A stretch of 64,000 nucleotides of DNA from Dromiciops gliroides (taxonomy: Eukaryota > Chordata > Mammalia > Microbiotheria > Microbiotheriidae). Location of the stretch: NCBI RefSeq assembly GCF_019393635.1, contig NC_057863.1:2563501-2627500 (forward strand). Direction: 5' to 3'. Of the stretch, positions 1 through 10,800 are shown piece after piece (the stretch's first letter is position 1; every line of letters starts with the position of its first letter). Under the pieces are notes generated by a model, which saw only the letters and a program-made list of their open reading frames with translations, did no database searches and was not told the origin of the DNA. The translations under genes were made by a program, and so were the position numbers.

Positions 1-745
1 AGAGCTTGGGCTTAGGCCCTCCCTCCCTTGGGCTCCAGACTCATTGCTCCTTCCTGAAAGGCTACTCCATCTCTGGGAGACCCCCATCCAGGCTTCCTTG
101 TTCAGCCTTGCCCTTCACCCCACACCCAACCAATCGTCCAGTCTTGCTGATCCGACACGCCCACCCCTTTCTCTGGGTTTCCTTCCCTTGCCTCTCCCTA
201 GGGGGAAGTCTCTCCTGGAACAACCTGATTCTGGTACCTTTCTTCCCCCCAAATCCCTTCTCTTCTCAGCAGTCACTTGCCACCTTCCTAAGCTCAAGTC
301 ATAATGAGCCACTCCTCTGCTCAGTCACCTTCAGCAGCTCCCTACTTTATCTACAATAAAGATGACAACCCTCCCCTTGGCACTGAAAGCCCTCCCTGTT
401 CAAGCTGGCCCTAGCTTTCCCTTGAGTCCCCTTCTCCATGCCAGCCCAAGTGGCCTGAGCCTGCCCTCCCACATCCCACACAGGCTGCTCTTCTGGTCTG
501 GGACCCTCTCCTCCTCCTCTGCACTTCTCAGAAACCTGCTTAAGAGGCAGCAAAGCCCAGGTCAGGGGCTCCTTCAGGAGCCTTTCCTCCCACCCTCTCC
601 CCTCCCAGTTGGGAGCAGCCCTCTGCTGTCATCCCTCCCTGCCTGGCATGTACTCATCCTATTCTGCCTCAGACTTGCTACAGAACGACAGCTCCAGGAA
701 GACAAGGACTGTTTCTCATCTTGTCCCCTCAGGAGAGAGGCCTGT
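1..745 (+). repeat. L2-like LINE 3' region (BDH1 intron/left edge)
   Basis: No exon was found here. The order CAGCAGCTCCCTACTTTATC, then GCACTGAAAGCCCTCCCTGT, through CTCCAGGAAGACAAGGACTG resembles the 3' part of L2 (CR1 clade), which contains similar motifs about getting 'items previously charged' cropped to 3' ends. The assignment is by remembered consensus only. Pyrimidine-rich throughout. Confidence 0.5.
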
Positions 746-828
746 AAATAGAAGGCCTTCCACAAACCGATGTGGGGCTGAGCTGGAGTCGGGGACTGAG
801 AGAGGAGGAGAATTGGGAGATGCAGGCG

Positions 829-1074
829 GATGGAAGGATGGCTGGGTAGACTGAAAGAGATATAGATGGATGAAGGAATGGGTGGATGGATGGACAGATA
901 GATAAGTAGGTAAGCAGGCAGGCAGGCAGAGAGATAGATAGATGGATGGATGGATGGATGGATGGATGGATGGATGGATGGATGGATGGATGGATGGATG
1001 GATGGATGGATGGATGGATGGATGGATAGACCAGATAGGTAGATAGATAGATAGATGGATAGATAGATAGATAA
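829..1074. repeat. (GGAT)n microsatellite with GATA margins
   Basis: An uninterrupted GGAT tract of about 88 bp (941-1028), flanked by related GGCA and GATA repeats. Length is probably polymorphic. Confidence 0.97.
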
Positions 1075-1244
1075 CTAAAAAAGTCTGCCTGTAAGCTGGG
1101 ATGGTGAGAGAGGGCAGGAGTCCTTCCAGTTAACAGATTCCCACTCCTGCCACCCCTCTTCCTTACTCCCCCCGCCATTCTCAAGGCAGAGGAGGGTTAG
1201 GGTTAATGGCATGACATAGACAGAGAAGCGCATACAAAATCCAG

Positions 1245-1304
1245 GGGGTCCCCAAAGTCTTCGAGCAGCTCGTGCTACAGCCACACCAAGACTTTGGGGC
1301 CCCC
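1245..1304. repeat. Inverted repeat / potential hairpin
   Basis: CCCCAAAGTCTT (1250-1261) pairs perfectly with AAGACTTTGGGG (1288-1299) across a 26-nt loop; after one mismatch the stem continues with GGGG/CCCC. Confidence 0.85.
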
Positions 1305-1686
1305 CCCAAACCTACAGAGGAAGTACCATTGGCAGGGGTTGGGGAGTTGCAGCTCTAAACCCTGCGTTCTTTGAGGTCCCTGCTGCCAATGAGACCAGAG
1401 TAGGAGCCATATGCGCTGCCAATGGTGTTGTCCTAATTTCCTGTGACCCTTCCCACTAGGCAATGGGAGGCCCCAGCAGCGGTCCTACCTCTGTCTTATG
1501 GAGAAGGAGCTGGCTACAGTGGGAAGCCCCTAGCTGTGGAGTCAGAGGATTTGCGTTCAAATCCAGCCAGCTCCTTACTCCCTGGGCAGCACACTTCCTC
1601 TTCTTTGAGGGGAGGGCTCAAGGACTGAGGGGCCAGTGGGCTACATCTCTGCAGCGCCCACTGATTGGGGAGGGAGCCTCACTCAC

Positions 1687-1839
1687 CTTTGGCCCTTCGC
1701 AGGAGTGGGAGGGAAGCCTTGGTGGTCCGGATTGTTCCCCACAAGTTCACCTCAGCCACCTCCTTGTAAGTCTCCAGGCTGGTGAACTCCACTTCGCCAA
1801 AGGTAGAGATGCCCGCATTGTTCACCAGCCCCCACATCC
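1687..1839 (-). CDS. BDH1: BDH1 coding exon 5 (NNAG motif)
   Basis: 153 nt on the minus strand, phase 1 to 1, acceptor CACTGCAG, donor GTGAGT. Encodes (G)[18 protein letters not shown], then [16 protein letters not shown] and [17 protein letters not shown] is the structural SDR motif stabilising the central sheet, and the Asn of VNLWG is the family's structural/catalytic Asn. It is the last BDH1 exon in the window; the next coding segment should begin after Gly (RAKG|RVVNIS in human) to the left of base 1. Confidence 0.93.
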
Positions 1840-4800
1840 CTGCAGTGATTCAGGGGAGAAAGGAAGGGCCTGTGCATGTGCAGAACTGGGGCCTGGTGCA
1901 TTCTGCCCACTGAATCCCAAGGCCTGCCCTCGGCCCAGCGTCCTCCCGACCTGGGGTCACATCTCCCGGGACCTGTCACAACACCCCCAAAGAAGCACTT
2001 CCAACCCACCCTCGAGCACTTATCGAGCACCACTGTGTGTTGGCCACTAGCAGTGCAGACAAAATTGTCTTCTCCCCAATGCTTATGTTCTATAGGTGGA
2101 GAGCTATAGAAGTAGATTGAACAGATGTCCAGAGGAAATACAAGGTCATTTCACGGAGCGAAACTGCCAAGCGTGGGCAGGGAATCAGCAGGGGCCTCAC
2201 CGTGGAGGGACCTCTGAGCTGAGCTCTGAGAAGCCGAGAGGGAGAGGGGGAAAGGAAGGGCACTTCAGGAAGGGCAGGGGAGGGCAGAGCTCTGTGTGTG
2301 TGTGAGAGAGAGAGAGAGGAAACACAGAAAGTGTGTGAGAGTGTGTGAGTGTATGTGAAAGAGAAACAGAGAGAGTGTGTGAGAGACAGAGAGACAGAGA
2401 GAGACAGAAAGAGACAGAGACAGAGAGACAGAGACAGATAGAGACAGAGGCAGAGACACAGACAGAAAGAGACAGAGATAGACACAGAGAGAAACATAAT
2501 AGAAAGAGCTCTCCATATCCCCAAAAAGAACTATGGCGTCTGAATGCAGACTGAAGCAGACATTTTTTTCACTTTTTTGTGGGTTTTTTGCTTCTTCTTT
2601 CTTGTGGTTTTCCCTTTTGTTCTAATTCTTCTCTCACAACATAACTAATGTGGAAACATGTTTAACATCTTTGTAATATATAACCTATATCAGACTGCTT
2701 TTTTTTTTTTTGGTGGGGCCCAGGGCCACACAGCTAGTAAGTGTCAAGTGTCTGAGGCTGGATTTGAACTCAGGTCCTCCTGAATCCAGGGCTGGTGCTT
2801 TATCTACTGCACCACCCAGCTGCCCCCCTATATCAAACTGCTTGCTGGCTTTGGGAGGGGGGAGAGAAAGGAGGCAGGGGAAAAATCTGGAACTCAAAAT
2901 CTTACAAAAATGAATGTTGAAAACTACATGTAAGGGGCAGCTAGGTGGTGCAGTGGATAGAGCACCGGCCCTGGAGTCAGGCAGACCTGAGTTCAAATCC
3001 AGCCGCAGACACTTAAAACACTTACTAGCTATGTGACCCTGGGCAAGTCACTTAACCCCAATTGCCTCACTAAAAAAACAAAAACAACAACAACAACAAC
3101 AAAAAAACCACTACATGTAATTGGAAAAAAATAAAATAAAATACCATTTAAAAAATAAACCTTAAGATGGCGGAGAGGAAGCAGCAAGCTGCCTGAGCTC
3201 TCCTTCTGTTCCCTCAAAACGAACATTAAACCAAGCCTCTGGACGGATTCAGAAACTACAGAACCTGCAAAGAGACAGAGAGACACAGTCCTCCAACCAG
3301 AGATAATTTAGAAGACTTCAGGAAAAGGTCGGTCTGACTCTGACAAAAGGGAAGCCCAGCGCAGGGCAGCAACCCAGCGCCGAGGGAGTCGGGGTAAGTC
3401 AGCAGGAGCTGCGGGCCACAGCCGAACAACTGAGGCTCCCGGAACCTGGTTCAAAAATCTGGTGGCCAAGAAGGACAGTGGAAAAACCTACCTGCACCGG
3501 CCGAGAGGGCCACGAACGGCAGGATCAGACGCCGGGGTCTGGCGCCTGGCTGGCCGAGCACAATCAGACAGGAAGTGCAGGGCGGGGGATCTCCACACAC
3601 CATAAAGGCCTCAGAGTAAAAGCCCGGTCACACAGCACCTATACACCTGCACAAGAAGCCCAAAACAGGGACCCTGGTGCCCCCAGAGCAGACCTCAACT
3701 TAAAGAATAAATAAATAGGCTGCAATAATGAGTAAGAAGCAAAAAAGAGCCCTCTCCATTGAGAGCTTCTGTATCAATAGGGAAGAAGCCAACACAAACT
3801 CAGATGAGGACAATAGCCTCAAATTGGCTACATCTGAAGCCTCACAAGGGAAGGTGAATTGGTCGCAAGAACAAAAAGCCTTCCTGGAAGAGCTCAAAAA
3901 GGATTTTAAAAATCAATTGCAAGAGGTAGAAGAAAAAATGGGGAGAGAAATGAAAGCAAAACAAAAAAACTATGAAAAAAGAATCAGCAGCTTGGAAAAG
4001 GAAGCTGAAGAAAACAAAGCCTTAAAAAATTCATTTGGCCAAATGGAAAAAAAGCTGCATAATCTCACTGAAGAAAACAATACCTTAAAAAATTCACTTA
4101 GCCAAATGGAAAAAAAGGTGCATAATCTCACTGAAGAAAACAATGCCTTAAAAATTAAAGTGGGACAGTTGGAAGATAAGGAATCCATGAGACACCAAGA
4201 ATCAGTCAAGCAGAATAAAAAAAATGAAAAAATAGAAGAAAATGTGAAATACCTCATTGGAAAGACAACTGATCTAGAAAACAGATCGAGGAGAGACAAT
4301 CTGAGAATCATTGGACTGCCTGAAAGCCATGACCAGAAAAAGAATCTAGACACCATATTCCAGGAAATTATTAAGGAGAACTGCCCTGATATCATAGAAT
4401 CAGAGGATAAAATCATCATTGAAAGAATCCACCGATCACCTCCTGAAAGAGACCCCAAAAGGAAAACTCCAAGGAATATTGTAGCCAAATTCTAGAATTA
4501 TCAGGTGAAGGAGAAAATATTCCAAGCAGCCAGAAAGAAGCAATTTAAATATCATGGATCCACAGTCAGGATTGCTCAGGACCTGGCAGCTTCAACATTA
4601 AAGGACCGCAAGGCTTGGAATATGATATTCCGGAAGGCAAAGGAGCTTGCATTACAGCCTAGAATCTATTACCCAGCAAAAATGTGCATTTTCTTTCAGG
4701 GGAAAAGATGGACATTTAATGACATTGGGGACTTTCAATCTTTCCTGGTGAAAAGACCAGAACTGAATAGAAAATTTGATCTCAACATACAAGACTCAAG

Positions 4801-7800
4801 AGAAGTTTAAAAAGGTAAACGGAGGGGAAAAAAAAGTTACCCTATTAGGTTAAACTGTTTATATCTCTACACAGGAAGATAATACTCATAACTCTTAAGA
4901 ACTGTAAATGTATTTGGGCAGAGAGAAGGACTTTATATAGAGGGTATAAATATAAATTGTCTTTGATGTGATGATACAAAAAAATTAAGGGGATAAAAAG
5001 GGAGTCTATGGGGAGGAGAGGAAAGGGGAGGTGGAATGGGATGAATTATATCATAAGAAGAGGTGGAAAAAAAAACCTATTACAATAGAGGGAAAGAAAG
5101 GAGGGGGGAACATGGTTTCAACCCTATTCTCATTAGATTTGACTCAAAGAGGGAATAACATATACGTTCATTGGGATAAAGAAACTTAACTCATTCTTTA
5201 GGGAAACAAAAGAGGAAGGGAAAGGGGGGGACTGATAGAAGGGAGGACAAAAGCAAGGGAGAAAAGGGTAAAGAAAAGAGAGGGGGGTGATAAAAAGGGA
5301 GGGCAGATCGGGGGAGGCAGGGGTAAGAAGTAAAACGTCGGTGAGGAGGAATAGGGTGAAAGAAGGGGGGAAAGTACAAAGGGGGTAAATAGAATGGAGG
5401 GGAGTAGACAGTCAGTAATAATAACTGTGAATGTGAATGGGATGAACTCTGCTATAAAACAGAAGCGAATTGCAGAGTGGATTAAAAACCAGAACCCTAC
5501 AATATGCTGTTTACAAGAAACACATTTGAAGCAGAGAGATACACACAGAGTAAAGGTAAAAGGCTGGAGCAGAATATATTATGCCTCAGCTAAAGTAAAA
5601 AAGGCAGGGGTAGCAATCCTTATCTCAGACAAAGTGCAGGCAAAAATAGATCTCATTAAAAGAGATAAGGAAGGAAATTACATCTTACTTAAAGGTACTA
5701 TAGATAATGAAGTAATATCAATATTAAATATGTATGCGCCAAGTGGTATAGCATCCAAGTTCTTAGAGGAGAAGTTAAATGAGTTACAAGAGGAATTAGA
5801 TAGTAATACTATACTAGTGGGGGATCTGAATCTCCCCCTCTCAGAATTAGATAAATCTAGCCAAAAAATAAATAAGAAAGAAGTGAAAGAGGTGAATAGA
5901 TTACTAGAAAAGTTAGACATGATAGATGTCTGGAGAAAATTGAATGGGGATAGAAAGGAATATACCTTTTTCTCAGCAGTACATGGCACATTTTCAAAAA
6001 TTGACCATGTATTAGGGCACAAAAACATCATAGTCAAATGTAGAAAGGCAGAAATAGTAAATGCATCCTTCTCAGATCATGATGCAATAAAAATTACATG
6101 TAAGAAAGAGCCAGGGAAAAGTAGAATGAAAATCAATTGGAAACTAAATAATTTCATTCTAAAGAATGAATGGGCCAAACAAGAAATCATAGAAACAATC
6201 AATAACTTTATCCAAGAGAATGAGAATAATGAGACAACATACCAAAATCTATGGGATGCAGCCAAAGCAGTGCTTAGGGGAAAATTTATAGCTCTAAATG
6301 CTTACATGAATAAAAAAGAGAAAGAGGAGATTAATGAATTGGGCATGCAACTTAAAAAGTTAGAAAAAGAACAAATTAGAAATCCCCAATTAGACACTAA
6401 ATTAGAGATCCTGAAAATTAAAGGAGAAATTAATAAGATTGAAAGCAAAAAAACTATAGAATTAATCAATAAAACTAAGAGCTGGTTTTATGAAAAAACC
6501 AATAAAATAGATAAAATATTGGTTAATTTGATTAAAAAAAAGAAAGAAGAAAACCAAATTACCAGTATCAAAAATGAAAAGGGTGATGTTACCACCAATG
6601 AAGTGGAAATTAAAGCAATAATTAGGAAATATTTTGCCCAACTGTATGCCAATAAATTTGACAATCTAAATGAAATGGATGAATATTTACAAAGATACAA
6701 ACTGCCCAGGTTAACTGAAGAGGAAATAAAATCCTTAAATAAACCCATATTAGAAAAAGAAATTGAACAAGCTATTAATGAACTCCCTAAGAAAAAATCC
6801 CCAGGGCCAGATGGGTTTACGGGTGAATTTTACCAAACATTTAAAGAACAATTAATTCCAATATTATACAAATTATTTGGAAAAATAGGGGAAGAAGGAG
6901 TTCTACCAAATTCGTTTTATGACACAAATATGGTGGTGATACCAAAACCAGGCAAAGCAAAAACAGAGAAAGAAAATTATAGACCAATTTCCCTAATGAA
7001 TATTGATGCTAAAATCTTAAATAAGATATTAGCAAGGAGATTACAGCAAGTGATCACCAGGATAATACACTATGACCAGGTGGGATTTATACCAGGAATG
7101 CAGGGCTGGTTCAACATTAGGAAAACTATTAACATAATCAACCACATCAATAAGAAAACCAACCAAAATCATATGATTATCTCAATAGATGCAGAGAAAG
7201 CTTTTGACAAAGTACAGCACCCATTCCTAATAAAAACACTAGAGAGTTTAGGAATAGGAGGAGCTTTCCTTAGAATAATAAACAGTATCTACCTAAAGCC
7301 ATCAGCAAGTATTATATGCAATGGAGATAAATTAGAGGCCTTCCCAATAAGATCAGGGGTGAAACAGGGATGTCCATTATCACCCCTATTATTTAATATT
7401 GTTCTAGAAATGTTAGCTTTAGCAATCAGAGAAGAGAAGGGAATTAAAGGAATTAGAATAGGCAAGGAGGAAACAAAACTATCACTCTTTGCAGATGATA
7501 TGATGGTATACTTAAGGAATCCTCGAGAATCAAGTCAAAAATTACTTGAAACAATTAACAACTTTAGCAAAGTAGCAGGATATAAAATAAATCCACATAA
7601 ATCATCAGCATTTCTATACATGACCAACAAAGTCCAGCAGCAAGAGATAGAAAGAGAAATTCCATTTAAAGTAACGGTAGATAATATAAAATACTTGGGA
7701 GTCTACTTGCCAAGACAAACCCAGGAACTCTATGAACACAACTACCAAACACTCTTCACACAAATCAAATCAGATCTAAATAATTGGAAAGATATCAATT

Positions 7801-10800
7801 GCTCATGGATAGGCAGAGCTAATATAGTAAAAATGACAATACTGCCTAAATTAATTTACTTATTCAGTGCCATATCAATCAGACTACCTAAAAATTATTT
7901 TATACAGCTAGAAAAAATAATAACAAAATTCATCTGGAAAAACAAAAAATCAAGAATATCCAGGGAAATAATGAAAAAAAATTCACAGGAAGGTGGGTTA
8001 GCGGTACCAAACCTGGAGCTTTACTATAAAGCGGCAGTCATCAAAACTATCTGGTACTGGCTAAAAAATAAGAGTGGTAGATCAATGGAATAGGCTAGGC
8101 TCAGGAAATGCAGTAGTAAATGACACTAGTAATGTAGTGTTTGATAAACCCAAAAACTCCAGCTTCTGGAATAGGAACTCAGTATTTGACAAAAACTGCT
8201 GGGAAAATTGGAAGATAGTATGGCAGAAATTAGGCATAGACCAACATCTTACACCTTATACTAAAATAAGGTCAAAATGGATACATGATATAGACATAAG
8301 AGGTGATACCATAGGTAAATTAGGAGAGAAAGGAATAGTGTACCTATCAGATCTTTGGAAAGGAAAACAGTTTTTGACCAAACAAGAGATAGAGTATATT
8401 ATAAAATGCAAAGTGGATGATTTTGATTATATTAAATTAAAAAATTTTTGTACAAACAGAAGCAATGCATCCAAAATTAGAAGGGAGGCAGAAAGCTGGG
8501 AAACAATTTTTGAGGCCAGTGCTTCTGATAAAGGCCTCATCTCTAAAATATATAGGGAATTAAATCAAATTTATAAGAATCCAAGTCATTCCCCAATTGA
8601 GAAATGGTCAAAGGATATGAACAGGCAGTTTTCTGATGAAGAAACCAAAGCTATCTATTCCCATATGAAAAAATGCTCTAAATCTCTAATGATTAGAGAG
8701 ATGCAAATTAAAACAACTCTGAGGTACCACCTGACACCTATCAGATTGGCTAAAATGACAAAAAAGGAAGATAATAAATGTTGGAGAGGCTGTGGGAAAA
8801 TTGGAACACTAATGCATTGTTGGTGGAGCTGTGAGCTGATCCAACCATTCTGGAGAGCAATTTGGAATTATGCCCAAAGGGCGATAAAGCTGTGCATACC
8901 CTTTGACCCAGCAATCCCACTTTTAGGTCTTTTGCCCAAAGAAATCATGGAAGGGGGAAAGGGACCCACATGTACAAAAATATTTATAGCTGCTCTTTAC
9001 GTGGTAGCAAGGAATTGGAAGTTGAGGGGGTGCCCATCAATTGGGGAATGGCTGGACAAGTTGTGGTATATGAATACAATGGAATACTATTGTGCTGTAA
9101 GAAATGATGAGCAGGAAGAGTTCAGAGAAACCTGGAGGGTCTTACGTGAGCTGATGATGAGTGAGATGAGCAGAACCAGAAGAACATTGTACACAGTATC
9201 ATCAACATTGAGTGTTGACCTACTGTGATGGACTATATTCTTCTCACCAATGCAATGGTACAGAAGAGTTCCAGGAAACTCATGATAGAAGAGGATCTCC
9301 AAATCCAAGAAAAAAAAAAAAGAAAGAAAGAACTGTGGAGTATAGATGCTGATTGAACCATATTATTTCTTTTGTTTTGGGTGCTGTTGGTTTTTTTTTT
9401 TTCTTTCTATTTTGAGGTTTTGCATCACTGCTCTGATTCTTTCTCTTGTAACAGGATTAATGCAGAAATAGGATTAATGTTATTATGTGTATATATATGT
9501 GTGTGTGTATATATATATATATCTATATGTATATGTATAGAGATATATAGATATAACCTATATCAGATTACCTGCTGTCTAGGGGAGGGGGGAGGGAGGG
9601 GTGGGAGGGAGAAAAATCTGAAATTGTAAAGCATGTATAAACAAAAGTTGAGAACTAAAATAAATAAATTAATTTAATTTAAAAAAAAAGTAAACCTTAA
9701 AGTACTATAAAAAAGGGAGAGAAGAGAGGGAAAGAGGAGGAAGAGACAGAGACAGAGAGACACACACAGATACTGGGTCATCTTTCTCCTTGGACCATCC
9801 CAAACATGAACTCTGGGTCACCTATTCTTTCTTCTCCGGGAGCTTTTTCTCCACAGCTGAAGTCAATGGTGTCTTAAGTCATGGTAGCCCACAAACCCAT
9901 GTGCTTGGGCTGTCGATCTGTCTCCAGGCCCCTCCATCCAACAGGCCCTTGCAACCTCAGAGAGCCAGAGCATGTCTGCACTGGAGGATGATAGGGAGCT
10001 GGGTACCAGACGCCCCTTGGGCAGCCCCCACACTCCACTTCTCTTATTCTCTGGGGTTTTCAAGCTTTTTCAACTTGGCGTTTATTACTTTTTGCAATTA
10101 AACCCCAAACTTGCATCTACACATGCCAGGGGTATTTTATATGACAGTATTACATCTTTTGAGTATTCAGGTCCTGCATTCAAATCTCTCCCCAATGCAC
10201 AGATTTTATTTTGCACTTTTTCATGAAGTTTTGTCTGTCAGTCAACGGTGTATTGGTTTTTTTGGGGGTTTTTTTTTTTTTTTTGCAGGGCAATGGGGCA
10301 AGTGACTTGCCCAGGGTCACACAGCTAGTAAGTGTCAAGTGTCTGAGGCCAGATTTGAACTCAGGTACTCCTGAATCCAGGGCTTTATCCACTGTGCCAC
10401 CTAGATGCCCTGGTGTATTGTTAAGAGCTTACTATGCATTCATATTTTACTACATCCTTTTTAGCAAAAATACTTTTAAAATTGCACTGATAAACTGCCT
10501 ACTCCCCTTCCCATGAGTCTCTTTCTCCCACTAATCTCATTCAATGCAACAAGCATTCATTCGACACCTACTGTATGCCAAGCATTGTGCTGGGGGCTCC
10601 ATGCTGGCTCTCAGAAGATCAGGAAAGGCAAAGTCCTTATGCCAGGTTACAGGGAGAATTTGCTGGTGTGCGTGGGGGGGGGGGGAGAGGGGAAGGGCAG
10701 TGGAAACAAAGTCCTCCTACAGGTTGTTCCTGGGAGGGGAGGGAAGTAGCTGTGGGAGGCCCAGGCCTGAGAGTTCTCCCCGATGGCCCTTCCTGGCCCT

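Larger units (their letters stand above)
2521..3155 (+). mobile_element. Older L1 3' end with two SINE insertions
   Basis: Three blocks (2521-2699, 2827-2934, 3112-3155) read together as the 3' UTR of an L1 related to the full-length copy: AAAGAACT then TTTGTTCTAATTCTT, ACCTATATCAGA, a GGGAGGGGGGAG-type tract, AAAAATCTGGAACTC and an A-rich tail. Two SINEs in opposite orientations interrupt it, and the full-length L1 landed in its tail, so three insertion events are layered here. Confidence 0.8.
3166..9690 (+). mobile_element. Full-length L1 retrotransposon (6.5 kb) in BDH1 intron
   Basis: Complete L1: 5' UTR starting GATGGCGG immediately after TTAA, ORF1, purine-rich inter-ORF spacer, ORF2, and 3' UTR with a G-rich tract near 9.59 kb and A-rich tail. 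Perfect 10-bp target-site duplications TAAACCTTAA flank it (3156-3165 and 9691-9700), and the left flank contains the TTTAAAA-type L1 endonuclease target. It lies antisense to BDH1 transcription. One nonsense codon in ORF1 and one frameshift in ORF2 make it non-autonomous as sequenced; either could be an assembly error in an otherwise young copy. Confidence 0.95.

Noticed and set aside
941..1028. CRISPR-like array
   Set aside because: A perfect tetranucleotide microsatellite with no spacers in a mammalian genome.
729..1184. Long minus-strand frame rich in IHPSIHPS
   Set aside because: Translation of the GGAT microsatellite.
1193..1205. Telomere-like AGGGTTAGGGTTA (also 38026-38039)
   Set aside because: Only two units each; too short to mean an interstitial telomere tract.
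2090..2524. Frames rich in Ser-Leu-Cys on the minus strand
   Set aside because: Translation of GA/GT low-complexity sequence.
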